From: an uncultured Tropicimonas sp.
GTDB taxonomy: Bacteria; Pseudomonadota; Alphaproteobacteria; Rhodobacterales; Rhodobacteraceae
DNA: 64,000 bases
Direction: 5' to 3'
NCBI GenBank assembly: GCA_947495685.1
Contig: CANLZY010000027.1
Location: 1 to 64,000, forward strand
Both the position numbers and the translations under genes were made by a program. Numbering within the stretch: the first letter of the stretch is position 1; every line of letters starts with the position of its first letter. Below are positions 18,343 to 28,105 of the stretch, one piece after another. The notes beneath the pieces are model-generated. The model saw nothing but the letters and a program-made list of their open reading frames with translations. It was not told the origin of the DNA and did no database searches.

Positions 18343-20121
18343 ATGCCCAGTTACACGGCTCCTGTGAACGACATTCAGTTCGTTCTGCACACGCTTTTGA
18401 AGGCCTCACACCAGGACATTCCCGGCTACGACGAGCTGGAAGCCGATTTTACGGCAGCTGTCCTGGAAGAGGCCGGCAAGATCGCGAGCAACGTGATCGC
18501 CCCGCTGAACACGGTCGGCGATACCGAGGGTTGTGTCCTGGAAAACGGCGTGGTGCGCACTCCGACCGGATTCAAGGATGCCTTCGAGCAGATGAAGGTT
18601 GGCGGTTGGACGGCGCTGGATTGCGACCCCGAATATGGCGGTCAGGGTATGCCCGTGCTGTTGGGAACAGCGGTGGGAGAGTTGTTCTCGTCGGCAAATC
18701 AGGCGTTCACGATGTACCAGGGCCTGACGCATGGCGCCTATTCGGCCATCCACGCCCATGGGACCGACGCGCAAAAGGCCAAGTGGCTGCCCAAGATGGT
18801 CAGCTGTGAATGGACCGGAACGATGAACCTGACCGAGCCGCATTGCGGTACGGACCTGGGCCTGATGCGCACCAAGGCGGTGCCGAGGGAAGACGGATCC
18901 TACACGGTGACCGGCCAGAAGATCTTCATCTCCGCTGGCGATCATGACCTGGCCCGGAACGTCGTGCATCTGGTGCTGGCCAAGATCCCGGGCGGTCCTG
19001 ACGGTATCAAGGGTGTCTCGCTGTTCATCGTCCCGAAGTACCTCGTGGACGAAGACGGCAAGGTCGGCGCCAGCAATGGCGTTTCGGTCGGCAAGCTCGA
19101 GGAAAAGATGGGCATTCACGGCAACTCGACCTGCGTGATGAACTTCGACGAGGCCGAGGGCTACCTGCTGGGGCAGGAGCACAAGGGCATGCGCGCCATG
19201 TTCACGATGATGAACGAGGCACGCCTTGGTGTTGCGATGCAGGGCATGGCACAGGCCGAGGCCGCCTATCAGAATGCGGTGATCTATGCCAAGGACCGCC
19301 TGCAGGGCCGTGCCGTTACCGGCACCCAGAATCCCGACGGTCCGGCCGATCCGCTGATCGTGCATCCCGACATTCGCCGCAACCTGATGGATCAGAAATC
19401 CTTTGTCGAAGGGGCGCGGGCGTTCATGCTCTGGGGGGCCTACCTGCTCGACAAGTCCCACCGTGGAGGGGACGCGGCGGCCGAAGGCCTTATCTCGTTG
19501 ATGACCCCGGTCCTGAAGGGTTTCCTGACCGACAAGGGCTTCGAATGTGCCATCAACGCGCAGCAGGTCTATGGCGGTCACGGATACATCGAAGAATGGG
19601 GCATGTCGCAATTTGCCCGCGACGCCCGGATCACCCAGATTTACGAAGGCGCCAACGGCGTTCAGGCGCTCGACCTCGTGGGCCGCAAGCTCGCCACCGA
19701 TGGCGGCAAGCACGTTCTGGCGTTTTTCGACATCGTGAAGACCTTCATCAAGGAGAACGAGCACGATGAGGCCCTGAAGAAGGAGTTCCTCGATCCGCTC
19801 AAACGGGCCAGCAAGGATCTTCAGGCCGCCGGCATGTTCTTCATGCAGAATGGAATGACCAATCCCAACGCGGCGCTTTCGGGTTCCTACGACTTCATGC
19901 ACCTGTTCGGTCACGTCTGCCTGGGGCTGATGTGGTCGCGGATGGCAAAGGTCGCCGGCGAAGCCCTCCAGTCCGGCGAAGGCGATGCGGAGTTCTACAA
20001 GACCAAGATCGCGACCGGACGATATTACATGGTCCGGCAACTGCCCGCCACGTCGCTGCACCTCGCTCGTATCCAGAGCGGCGGCGACACGGTCATGGCG
20101 CTCGACGCCGAAGCCTTCTGA
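18343..20121 (+). CDS. Acyl-CoA dehydrogenase with DMSP-type C-terminal domain
   Basis: 592 aa from ATG 18343, behind AGGGAGG. It introduces the alpha-beta double bond into an acyl-CoA using FAD. Family marks: [18 protein letters not shown] (flavin/substrate loop), [23 protein letters not shown], and [19 protein letters not shown] near the C-terminal catalytic region. The ~590-aa size and start [15 protein letters not shown] match the FadE/DmdC-type subgroup common in Roseobacters; substrate choice (fatty acyl versus methylmercaptopropionyl) cannot be decided. First enzyme of the operon. Confidence 0.9.
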   Translation: MPSYTAPVNDIQFVLHTLLKASHQDIPGYDELEADFTAAVLEEAGKIASNVIAPLNTVGDTEGCVLENGVVRTPTGFKDAFEQMKVGGWTALDCDPEYGGQGMPVLLGTAVGELFSSANQAFTMYQGLTHGAYSAIHAHGTDAQKAKWLPKMVSCEWTGTMNLTEPHCGTDLGLMRTKAVPREDGSYTVTGQKIFISAGDHDLARNVVHLVLAKIPGGPDGIKGVSLFIVPKYLVDEDGKVGASNGVSVGKLEEKMGIHGNSTCVMNFDEAEGYLLGQEHKGMRAMFTMMNEARLGVAMQGMAQAEAAYQNAVIYAKDRLQGRAVTGTQNPDGPADPLIVHPDIRRNLMDQKSFVEGARAFMLWGAYLLDKSHRGGDAAAEGLISLMTPVLKGFLTDKGFECAINAQQVYGGHGYIEEWGMSQFARDARITQIYEGANGVQALDLVGRKLATDGGKHVLAFFDIVKTFIKENEHDEALKKEFLDPLKRASKDLQAAGMFFMQNGMTNPNAALSGSYDFMHLFGHVCLGLMWSRMAKVAGEALQSGEGDAEFYKTKIATGRYYMVRQLPATSLHLARIQSGGDTVMALDAEAF

Positions 20122-20136
20122 TCCGACAGGAAGCAC

Positions 20137-20349
20137 ATGCCAAAAAGACTGCGTTTCACCCGCCGCCTGAATATCGCCCTGAGCGAGGACGCCTATCGGT
20201 CGCTCAAACGGTTTTCGGAGGAGGCCGGGATAACGCAGGACGAGGCATTGTGCTTCCTGTTCGAGCATTTCGGCAGCGTCACCGATGATCAGGCGCTGCC
20301 GCACCGCCTTCGGCTCTTCAAGGCCGAACTGGAGGAGAGAAAGCGCTGA
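20137..20349 (+). CDS. Small hypothetical protein, possible ribbon-helix-helix fold
   Basis: 70 aa with GACAGGAAG upstream. Very basic at the start (MPKRLRFTRRLNIALSED), then a predicted strand-helix-helix stretch (DAYRSLKRFSEEAGITQDEA), which resembles CopG/MetJ-type ribbon-helix-helix proteins. It sits 15 bp after the acyl-CoA dehydrogenase stop and may be part of the operon. Function not recognised. Confidence 0.55.
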   Translation: MPKRLRFTRRLNIALSEDAYRSLKRFSEEAGITQDEALCFLFEHFGSVTDDQALPHRLRLFKAELEERKR

Positions 20350-20366
20350 TCCAGCGCTGGTTGCAA

Positions 20367-20412
20367 ATGGAGGACCGCCTTCGGCGAGGGTATTTTACCA
20401 AGAAGAAAATGG
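20367..20412 (+). terminator. Short CGCC-TTC-GGCG hairpin followed by T-rich tract
   Basis: A compact hairpin (CGCCTTCGGCG) is followed by GGGTATTTTACCAAGAAG. This resembles a repeated terminator-like motif often seen after genes in Roseobacter genomes (from memory, not searched). No gene is visible in the rest of 20350-20607. Confidence 0.35.
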
Positions 20413-20607
20413 GGATGACCCCGCCCCCTGACCAGGGTCGTGGACACAGCCGGATCAGGCCATCGGCGCAGGGCTGCTCTTTAGGCGGCCATCGGCTCCG
20501 CAGCCGATACAGCAGGACGAAGATGCACCTGATAGGGTGATGGACAGCCTGCATTTCTTTTCGGAAGGACACCCAGGCCCCGACCTGGCGGATTGGAGGA
20601 AACGTCT

Positions 20608-21246
20608 ATGCCTATTCAACTCTATTGCTTTGGAGAATCCGGCAATGCCTACAAGGCGGCGCTGTCGCTCCAACTGGCGGGGCTCGGTTGGGAACCTGTC
20701 TATGTGGATTTCTTCAACGGAGAGACCCGAAGCCCGGAATACCTCTCGCGCGTCAACGAGATGGGCGAAGTGCCCGTCCTGATCGATGGCGACGTCGCAC
20801 TGTCCCAATCAGGTGCAATACAGGCTTATGTGACCGAAAAGACCGGTCTGCTGGGCGGATGCAACGCGGAAGAGGCACGAGAGGTCCTTCGGTGGATCCT
20901 GTGGGACAATCACAAGCTGAGTTCACAGGCCGGCATGACCCGTTTCCTGATGAATTTCCTGCCCGAGACGAAGCGCCCGGCGGCCGTCATCGACTTCATG
21001 CAGGGCCGCTTGAAAGCCGCCTACACCGTGCTCGACAGGCATCTCGACGGGCGTGACTGGATCGTTGGCGACGGCATCACCAACGCCGACCTGTCCTGCT
21101 GTGGATACCTGTTTTACCCCGAGCCCTTCGGTTTTGACCGGGCGGCCTATCCGAATATCGATGCCTGGCTGGATCGCATCAGCACCCAGCCGGGCTGGAA
21201 GCACCCCTATGACCTGATGCCCGGCTCCCCCGCGGACCGCGCCTGA
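20608..21246 (+). CDS. Glutathione S-transferase family protein
   Basis: 212 aa from ATG 20608, preceded by TTGGAGGA. The thioredoxin-like N-terminal half shows YCFGESGNAYKAALSLQLAG and the cis-Pro motif EVPVLIDG, followed by LSQSGAIQAYV for the gamma-glutamyl site. The C-terminal half is helical with the N-capping IVGDGITNADLS motif. It lies inside the beta-oxidation operon. Substrate unknown. Confidence 0.9.
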   Translation: MPIQLYCFGESGNAYKAALSLQLAGLGWEPVYVDFFNGETRSPEYLSRVNEMGEVPVLIDGDVALSQSGAIQAYVTEKTGLLGGCNAEEAREVLRWILWDNHKLSSQAGMTRFLMNFLPETKRPAAVIDFMQGRLKAAYTVLDRHLDGRDWIVGDGITNADLSCCGYLFYPEPFGFDRAAYPNIDAWLDRISTQPGWKHPYDLMPGSPADRA

Positions 21247-21260
21247 GAGAAGGACACACC

Positions 21261-22472
21261 ATGACCGAAGCCTACATCTACGACGCCGTGCGATCGCCCC
21301 GCGGCAAGGGTCGCCGGGACGGCGCGCTGCACGAAGTGACCGCGGTGCGGCTGTCGTCCCAGATGATGAACGCAATCAAGAACCGAAATGGCCTCGATGG
21401 CCATGTTGTCGAAGACGTGATCTGGGGCAACGCGACCCAGGTGATGGAACAGGGCGGCTGCCTGGCACGCACTTCGGTTCTGGCGTCGGAACTGGACGAA
21501 CGCATTCCCGGACTGTCGATCAACCGGTTCTGCGCCTCGGGCATGGAAGCGGTGAACCTGGCCGCCAACCAGGTCAAGGGCGGCGCCGGCCAGGCGTACA
21601 TCGCCGGCGGGGTCGAGATGATGAGCCGCGTGGCCATGGGCTCCGACGGCGCGGCCATTGCCGTCGACCCGACCCTGACCTTTGGCACCGATTTCGTGCC
21701 CCAGGGCATTTCCGCCGACATCATCGCCACGGAATACGGATTCACCCGTGCGCAGGCAGATGCGCTGGCCGTCGAATCCCAACGTCGGGCCAAGGCCGCC
21801 TGGGACGACAATCGGTTTGCTCGGTCCATCGTTCCGGTTCTGGACCAGAACGGCCTGACCATCCTGGAGCATGACGAATACATGCGCCCGGGCACCGACG
21901 TTGCCGGACTTGGCAAGCTGAATGCCTCGTTCGAGCAGATGGGCAAGGTCATGCCCGGCTTCGACAAGGTTGCGCTGATGAAATACCCGCACCTTGAGGA
22001 AATCATCCACATCCACCACGCCGGCAACAGCTCCGGTATTGTCGACGGTTCGGCCGCCGTACTGATCGGGTCGAAGGAATTTGGCGAGGCCCATGGCCTG
22101 AAGCCCCGCGCCCGCATCCGCGCCACCGCCAAGATCGGCACCGACCCGACCATCATGCTGACTGGCCCGGTACCCGTGACCGAAAAGATCCTCGCCGACA
22201 GCGGCATGGCCATCGGTGATATTGACCTGTTCGAGGTCAACGAAGCCTTCGCTTCGGTGGTGCTGCGCTTCATGCAGGCGTTCGACGTGTCGCCCGAACT
22301 GGTGAACGTCAACGGTGGCTCCATCGCCATGGGGCATCCGCTGGGCGCCACCGGTGCGGTCATCATCGGCACCTTGCTGGACGAGCTTGAGCGGTCCGAC
22401 AAGGAAGTCGGCCTGGCAACGCTCTGCGTGGCCTCCGGCATGGGCGCAGCGACGATCATCGAGCGGGTCTGA
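21261..22472 (+). CDS. Acetyl-CoA acyltransferase (thiolase, FadA-like)
   Basis: 403 aa. It cleaves 3-ketoacyl-CoA with CoA to release acetyl-CoA. The nucleophilic cysteine is in NRFCASGMEAVNL (about residue 91), the histidine in NGGSIAMGHPLGATG and the second cysteine in TLCVASGMGAATI. It precedes the multifunctional hydratase/dehydrogenase, and together they encode the last three steps of beta-oxidation. Confidence 0.93.
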   Translation: MTEAYIYDAVRSPRGKGRRDGALHEVTAVRLSSQMMNAIKNRNGLDGHVVEDVIWGNATQVMEQGGCLARTSVLASELDERIPGLSINRFCASGMEAVNLAANQVKGGAGQAYIAGGVEMMSRVAMGSDGAAIAVDPTLTFGTDFVPQGISADIIATEYGFTRAQADALAVESQRRAKAAWDDNRFARSIVPVLDQNGLTILEHDEYMRPGTDVAGLGKLNASFEQMGKVMPGFDKVALMKYPHLEEIIHIHHAGNSSGIVDGSAAVLIGSKEFGEAHGLKPRARIRATAKIGTDPTIMLTGPVPVTEKILADSGMAIGDIDLFEVNEAFASVVLRFMQAFDVSPELVNVNGGSIAMGHPLGATGAVIIGTLLDELERSDKEVGLATLCVASGMGAATIIERV

Positions 22473-22477
22473 GACAC

Positions 22478-22960
22478 ATGGCGTCGGTGATCGAAGGGAT
22501 CGAGACCTGGGTCGATGCAATGTGCGCGGCGTTCCTGACAGGGGATGACGCAACCATTGCGGCGCTGTGTGCCCAGCACGTTCCGATCTATCTGGAACAC
22601 GATCTGATCGCCGCCGCGTCACCGCAGGATGTTATCCAGGTGCTTCGAGCCATCCGGCAGCAGTACGAGGCCGAGGGCCTGCGCTCCATGCGGGGCGAGG
22701 TCGTGGCCTTTGGGCTGCCGCGTCGCGGACGCTACAAGGTGCTGATCGACTGGCACTATACGATGGGGCCAGGGTTTTCGCCCCGATCCGCGAGTGTAAC
22801 GTACTATTTCAGCCAGCAACGACCCAGTCAGGACAACCCGTCCGGGATATGCATGGAGATGGTCGAGTATCGCAAGGAGGCGTTTCCGATGCGGACGCTC
22901 TCGGCAGTCATTCCGCGCTATTTTTCGGCTCCCGAGACCGATCTGGCAGCAGGCGCCTAG
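22478..22960 (+). CDS. Hypothetical protein, NTF2-like fold possible
   Basis: 160 aa, starting 5 bp after the thiolase stop, so probably co-transcribed. The sequence begins MASVIEGIETWVDAMCAAFL and alternates helices and strands in a way suggestive of SnoaL/NTF2-type proteins (helical start, then RYKVLIDWHYTMG strand region). I do not recognise a family with certainty and assign no function. Confidence 0.6.
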   Translation: MASVIEGIETWVDAMCAAFLTGDDATIAALCAQHVPIYLEHDLIAAASPQDVIQVLRAIRQQYEAEGLRSMRGEVVAFGLPRRGRYKVLIDWHYTMGPGFSPRSASVTYYFSQQRPSQDNPSGICMEMVEYRKEAFPMRTLSAVIPRYFSAPETDLAAGA

Positions 22961-23067
22961 CCTCGAACATATCGCGCCCGCCGCCACAGGCGGGTGCCCC
23001 GAAACCAGCCCCGCGCGGGCCATATCGAACAAGCCGCCTTCGGGGCGACGACAGGAAGGACATACGG

Positions 23068-25266
23068 ATGAGCGATTTTTCCATGGACGTGGGCGCCGAC
23101 GGCGTCGCAATCATCACCTGGGACACCCAGGGCAAGTCGATGAACGTGATGAACGAGCAGGGGTTTCTCGACCTTGATGCGCTGATCGATCAGGTACTGG
23201 CGGATGATGCGATCAAGGGCGCGGTCATCACGTCTGGCAAGCCGGGCAGCTTTGCCGGCGGAATGGACCTGAACATCATTGCCAAGATGAAGGACAACGC
23301 CGGCGACACCCCCGCCAAGGGGCTGTTCGAGGGCGTGATGGGAATGCATGCGATCCTGCGCAAGATCGAGCGCGCGGGGATGGAACCCAAGACCAACAAG
23401 GGTGGCAAGCCAATTGCCGCCGCCCTGCCCGGCACCGCGCTTGGCATTGGCCTCGAAATCCCGCTGGCGTGCCACCGGATCTTTGCCGCCGACAACCCCA
23501 AGGCCAAGATCGGCCTGCCCGAGATCCTCGTCGGAATTTTCCCCGGTGCCGGAGGCACCACGCGCCTCAGCCGCAAACTGGGCGCCATGGGGGCCGCCCC
23601 GCTACTGCTGGAGGGCAGGCTGAACGATCCGAAGAAGGCCAAGGCCGCGGGCGTCGTGGACGAGGTCGTGCCCGCCGATGAATTGGTCGAAAAGGCCCGT
23701 GAATGGGTCCTTTCCAGCCCCAAGATCGTCAAGCCCTGGGACGAGAAGGGCGAAAAGATCCCCGGCGGCGCACCCTATCATCCGGCCGGTTTCATGACCT
23801 ATGTCGGTGCCTCGGCGATGATCAATGGCAAGACGCAGGGCGTCTATCCGGCGGCGCAGGCGTTGCTGTCGGCGGTCTATGAAGGCGCGCAGGTCGATTT
23901 CGACACCGCGATCCGCATCGAGTGCCGCTGGTTCGTCAACGTGCTGATGAACCCGTCGTCCTCTGCCATGATCCGCTCCTTGTTCATCAACAAGGAAGCG
24001 CTGGAGAAGGGCGCCAACCGTCCTGCCGTCGAAGATCAGACGGTGAAAAAGGTCGGCGTGCTCGGTGCGGGCATGATGGGCGCGGGCATTGCGCTGGTGT
24101 CGGCCCAGGCTGGCATGGAGGTGGTGCTTCTGGATCAGGCGCAGGACGCCGCCGACCGCGGAAAGGCCTACACCGAAACCTACGCCGACAAGGGCCTCAA
24201 GCGGGGCAAGATTACCGCAGAGAAGAAGCAGGCGCTGCTCGATCGCATCACCGCGACCACCGATTACAACGCACTGGCGGGCTGCGACCTGATCATCGAA
24301 GCGGTGTTCGAGGATGTGGGCATCAAGGCCGAAGTGACCAAGAAGGTCGAAGCCGTTGTGGGCGAAGACTGCATATTTGCCACCAACACCTCGACCTTGC
24401 CGATCACCGAACTGGCAAAGGCGTCCAAGCGGTCCGAGCAGTTCATCGGCATCCACTTCTTCTCGCCGGTCGAAAAGATGCTGCTGGTGGAGATCATCAA
24501 GGGCGCCGAAACCGGTGATCGGGCCGTGGCCAAGGCGCTCGACTATGTGCACCAGATCAAGAAGACGCCGATCGTCGTCAACGACGAGCGGTTCTTCTAT
24601 GCCAACCGCTGCATCATCCCCTACATCAACGAAGGCATCCGGATGGTCGCCGAAGGCGTCAGCCCGGCGTTGATCGAACATGCCGCCAAGCTGGTCGGCC
24701 TGCCGCTGGGGCCGCTGCAACTGACGGACGAGACCTCGGTTGATCTCGGCGTGAAGATCGCCAAGGCCACCAAGGCGGCGATGGGTGATGCCTATCCCGA
24801 AAGTGGTGCCGACGACGTGCTGTTCTTCCTGTTCGACGCGGGACGTCTGGGCCGCAAGACCAAGGCGGGCTTCTACGACTTCGACGAAAAGGGCAAACGC
24901 CAAGGTTTCTGGAAAGGCCTGGGCGACAGGTTCCCGGTCGCCCAGGAACAGCCTGAGCTGATCGAGGTGCAACACCGCCTGCTGTTCGTGCAGACGCTGG
25001 AAGCTGTTCGGGCGCTGGAGGAAGGCGTTCTGGAGGACATCCGCGAAGGCGACGTGGGTGCCATCCTTGGCTGGGGCTTCGCACCGTGGTCGGGGGGGCC
25101 CTTCAGCTGGCTCGACATGCTGGGCACGCCCTACGCCGCCGACCGCACCGCCGAACTGGCCGAGACCTATGGCGACCGTTTCGCGACGCCGGACCTGCTC
25201 AGGGACATGGGCGCCAAGGGGCAGAGCTTTTATGGTCGCTTCGGCCAGAAAGCCAACGCCGCCTGA
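23068..25266 (+). CDS. Enoyl-CoA hydratase/3-hydroxyacyl-CoA dehydrogenase (FadB/FadJ-like)
   Basis: 732 aa from ATG 23068 with AGGAAGGA upstream. Residues 1-~300 form a crotonase domain (oxyanion-hole segments SFAGGMDLN and PGTALGIGLE; glutamate in LPEILVGIFPGAGGT). Residues ~315 onward form the NAD-binding dehydrogenase (GVLGAGMMGAGIA, NTSTLPITELA, GIHFFSPVEKM). It hydrates enoyl-CoA and oxidises the hydroxyacyl-CoA. It closes the operon, followed by a strong terminator. Confidence 0.94.
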   Translation: MSDFSMDVGADGVAIITWDTQGKSMNVMNEQGFLDLDALIDQVLADDAIKGAVITSGKPGSFAGGMDLNIIAKMKDNAGDTPAKGLFEGVMGMHAILRKIERAGMEPKTNKGGKPIAAALPGTALGIGLEIPLACHRIFAADNPKAKIGLPEILVGIFPGAGGTTRLSRKLGAMGAAPLLLEGRLNDPKKAKAAGVVDEVVPADELVEKAREWVLSSPKIVKPWDEKGEKIPGGAPYHPAGFMTYVGASAMINGKTQGVYPAAQALLSAVYEGAQVDFDTAIRIECRWFVNVLMNPSSSAMIRSLFINKEALEKGANRPAVEDQTVKKVGVLGAGMMGAGIALVSAQAGMEVVLLDQAQDAADRGKAYTETYADKGLKRGKITAEKKQALLDRITATTDYNALAGCDLIIEAVFEDVGIKAEVTKKVEAVVGEDCIFATNTSTLPITELAKASKRSEQFIGIHFFSPVEKMLLVEIIKGAETGDRAVAKALDYVHQIKKTPIVVNDERFFYANRCIIPYINEGIRMVAEGVSPALIEHAAKLVGLPLGPLQLTDETSVDLGVKIAKATKAAMGDAYPESGADDVLFFLFDAGRLGRKTKAGFYDFDEKGKRQGFWKGLGDRFPVAQEQPELIEVQHRLLFVQTLEAVRALEEGVLEDIREGDVGAILGWGFAPWSGGPFSWLDMLGTPYAADRTAELAETYGDRFATPDLLRDMGAKGQSFYGRFGQKANAA

Positions 25267-25289
25267 CCCGGCGGGGTGTCTGAAACGAC

Positions 25290-25316
25290 AAAGCGCGCCT
25301 CCGGGCGCGCTTTTTT
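25290..25316 (+). terminator. Rho-independent terminator of the beta-oxidation operon
   Basis: Stem AAGCGCGCC (25291-25299) and GGCGCGCTT (25304-25312) with a short loop, followed by TTTTTT. It stands 24 bp after the last gene and in front of the convergent glycan-enzyme gene. Confidence 0.92.
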
Positions 25317-25347
25317 AATGCTCTGTCCTACCTCGAGACATGCGGCC

Positions 25348-27363
25348 TCAGGCGCAGATACGATCAAACATCACCCCGATGCGGGTTTCGGCCTCGCGTT
25401 CGAACGCCTCGACTTTCTGCATCGCTGGCGCACCGAAGGCACCCAGACTGGCCCGACAGGCGTCCAAAGCCTGCTCCACCGGGGCCTTCAGCACGTCCGC
25501 ACCAAGAACAAGACCCTCCAATCCGACCTCGCCCGCAAGGTTGCGGATCTTGTCGGTATTGGATTCCAAGCAGACGGTAGGGCGTCGGCTGCGCAGGGCC
25601 AGGATCGCCCCATGATACCGCCCGGTGATCCAGCCCCCCGCCGCTTGCAGCAATAGCTCGTCCAGGACCCGCGGATAGCGCGCCACCGGGGCGTCGTTCA
25701 TAATCGCGGCCTGAAGTTCCTGATTGAAGCGGCTCATCACGTGCAACGGCTGGTCCAGTTCACGGGCCAACGCAGACAGGCAAGCCGAGGTCTGCAACAC
25801 CACACAGTCCTGCACGGCGATGTCTACCCCCGGAACGCCATCGACCGATGCAAGGGAGTGCCCCCAGGAGAGGTCCGGCACCACCAGTACCTCCCGACCA
25901 CCGCGCGACAGTTCATCGGCCGAGCGTGTGTCCCGACAGGCCAGCAGGTCATACCCCGCACAGAGATCGTACTGCCACGGCCCGTTCTGTTGCCAACTGG
26001 CGTTGATCAACGACACCGACTTGCCGGCATCGGCCAGGTATTTCCCGACCGACAGGATCTCGAAGCCGCGCGTGCTGTTGTGGTGCAGCGTGCCTTCACC
26101 GTTGATCACCACAAGATCGAAATCCAGACCGGGATCCATCGCCAGGACATCGTTCATCCCGCCGGCAAAATTCACCCAACCGGCGACCTCGACCCCGCGC
26201 TGGTTCAACCGAGCCTCGATCTCAGAACAGACGATGGCACAGCCGAGATGCTGCCGGTTGGCCGGGATCTGGCAGGTTTCGTTGATCACCAGTGCCCGCC
26301 GCCCCTCGCGCTTGCGCGGGGAATAGGAGGCACGTACGCCAAAATCCCGCGAATGGCGCGGCCGGGAGTCTGAAAACACCGGCGGCAGTGCCAGATCACG
26401 AATGACCTTCAATTCTTCTGGCGAGGTGCCTTGCCGGAACAGGTCTGCCGGGTCGGTATCACCCTCCGGTGGCTGGGTCAGTTTGAGGCCAAGGAGCATC
26501 CTGCTGCGGTTGCTCGGTGCGCGGGTCTGCGAGACCTCCGCGAACCGCAACAGCCGCAACGCAAGCTCGGTATCACCAACGTGAAACGCCCAGCGCGCCA
26601 TCAGCACCAGCAGTTCGGAACGATCCACATTGGCCAGATCCAACTGATCAGGCAAGGTGTTCCGGAACTGAAACGACAGCCGGTCAGCCTCGGGCGCTGC
26701 GAACGCGGTGACCGCGCTGTCGGGCTGCAACTGGAACAGGGACGGTATGCGCGGATACAGCGCCTGCTCGCCGGCAAAATCGTGCTGGAAGGAGGCGCTG
26801 TTGCTGTAGACACCCGAGAACCCGGTGAGGATGATCCGATGCGGCGCATTCCCGTCGGCTATACGCAGAAGGTTGACCGCCCAGAGCATGATGACGGTGG
26901 AAAAGCCGATGGAGGGCACATAGCGAGCTTCGTTGCGCAACAGCGGAGCCATCAGGGCATCATAGTCAAACAGTTCGAACCGCTCCATGGCGTCGAACTT
27001 GATGTCATCCCCTTGGACCAGGCGCCCCGGGTACATCACGATGCCGGGCACGCCCGTGTCCAGCATCCCGTGAATCCGTGCGTGAATCTCGGGACGATGA
27101 AGGTCAACCGGGGCCATGATCACCGTGCCCAGGTGCATCAGCAGGATGCTCCGGTCCAGCACCGGCTGCAGTGCATCGTGGCACGCACAGGTGTTGAACT
27201 GGATGACAACGTCATCCGTCCCGATCCGACCGACATGGGCCTCGATCGGGTTCTCGGGCGCATTGGCGACAAGGTACACATCCCGCGCCGCGCCACCGTG
27301 GCGCAGCGCCTGAATCGCCGCCGGAAACCGGTGTACGGACGGGTCTGTTGCGTCAGCCTGCAT
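25348..27363 (-). CDS. Two-domain glycan enzyme: sialyltransferase-like half plus pyruvyl transferase-like half
   Basis: 671 aa from ATG 27363, behind GGAGGTGACG. The N-terminal ~270 residues look like a small Rossmann-type glycosyltransferase domain (DDVVIQFNTCACHDAL, MLWAVNLLRIADGNAPHR, LTGFSGVYSNSASF) similar to bacterial sialyltransferase-type proteins. The C-terminal ~300 residues match polysaccharide pyruvyl transferases (FDLVVINGEGTLHHN; GGWITGRYHGAILALRSRRP). The gene stands alone. Both halves suggest surface-glycan modification, but the exact reactions are inferred and the N-terminal call is the weaker one. Confidence 0.6.
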   Translation of the reverse strand: MQADATDPSVHRFPAAIQALRHGGAARDVYLVANAPENPIEAHVGRIGTDDVVIQFNTCACHDALQPVLDRSILLMHLGTVIMAPVDLHRPEIHARIHGMLDTGVPGIVMYPGRLVQGDDIKFDAMERFELFDYDALMAPLLRNEARYVPSIGFSTVIMLWAVNLLRIADGNAPHRIILTGFSGVYSNSASFQHDFAGEQALYPRIPSLFQLQPDSAVTAFAAPEADRLSFQFRNTLPDQLDLANVDRSELLVLMARWAFHVGDTELALRLLRFAEVSQTRAPSNRSRMLLGLKLTQPPEGDTDPADLFRQGTSPEELKVIRDLALPPVFSDSRPRHSRDFGVRASYSPRKREGRRALVINETCQIPANRQHLGCAIVCSEIEARLNQRGVEVAGWVNFAGGMNDVLAMDPGLDFDLVVINGEGTLHHNSTRGFEILSVGKYLADAGKSVSLINASWQQNGPWQYDLCAGYDLLACRDTRSADELSRGGREVLVVPDLSWGHSLASVDGVPGVDIAVQDCVVLQTSACLSALARELDQPLHVMSRFNQELQAAIMNDAPVARYPRVLDELLLQAAGGWITGRYHGAILALRSRRPTVCLESNTDKIRNLAGEVGLEGLVLGADVLKAPVEQALDACRASLGAFGAPAMQKVEAFEREAETRIGVMFDRICA

Positions 27364-27472
27364 CGTCACCTCCGTCATTTTCACACCCCGTGAAACTTCG
27401 CGGAGTTAAGCCATCTTTTGCAATGCTTTCGCAAGTTGCAATTGGACTGGACGCAGCACGGGATCCAAATCG

Positions 27473-27553
27473 AAAAACCGGGCCAAGGGCCCGGCCCCTT
27501 ATACGAAATGTCGATCCACAGATGGGGCGCCTTTCAGCGCCCCGTTTTCGTTT
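27473..27553 (+). ncRNA. Hairpin-box-hairpin element Z with terminator (left end of island 1)
   Basis: Hairpin 1 CCGGGCC-AAG-GGCCCGG is followed by a conserved box ending GAAATGTCGATC, then hairpin 2 GGGGCGC-CTTTCA-GCGCCCC (27524-27543) and GTTTTCGTTT. There is no plus-strand gene upstream for it to terminate. The same architecture occurs at 30960-31036, 45391-45472 and 55971-56057 with different stems, which supports a structured RNA or element-end function. Function unknown. Confidence 0.55.
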
Positions 27554-27623
27554 CGAGGTTGCATGTTTCCGAGCATGAGGTTTCGACCCTATTTCCTCCT
27601 TGCGGGACACAAGGAGGTATCAC

Positions 27624-28012
27624 ATGGGGGCTCTGCCGTGATCCCGCAGAACGATCCGCTTGTGGGAACAATCGAAGAGAAGCTCGCAGCTGTACCGCCG
27701 GAGATGCGTCACGACGCGGCGCTCACGGCGGTCTCTGTAGCACGCGCTGAGCTCTTCACTGGGCCAATCCCGAGTCCGAGACAAATGACGGAATGCGAAG
27801 CTCTCGATCCGGGAATGGTTGAAAGGTTCATGACGCTGCATGACTAAACAGAGGCGCACAGGCGCGACGTCGAAATGACCCAGCAAAACAAAGGCTTCCG
27901 CGACCTCGCACAGGGCACGGATATTGCCTGTGCGAATTTGGGCCTTCTGATTGTCTCTGCGCTGATTGTTGGAATCAAGACGGAGCGCGCGACAATGGTT
28001 GGTTTTTTTTGG
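27624..28012 (+). pseudogene. DUF2335 membrane protein gene, broken
   Basis: A strong AAGGAGGT site precedes ATG 27624, but that frame closes after five codons at TGA 27639. The DUF2335-like frame opens at GTG 27638 and reads DPLVGTIEEKLAAV, FTGPIPSPRQMTECEALDPG and RFMTLHD, then hits TAA 27845-27847. It continues in the same frame as HRRDVEMTQQ and the hydrophobic NLGLLIVSALIVGI, and loses similarity near a T-run at about 28010. The TAA fits a CAA change. DUF2335 proteins are small inner-membrane proteins of unknown role. Confidence 0.7.
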
Positions 28013-28105
28013 GAGTTCACCCACTTGGAGCAATCCCAATGTTTATCCAGGGCCGGAACGATGGCGAACTTGGATCAAAGTAGGTCTCGCTCATACACCC
28101 ATCCG

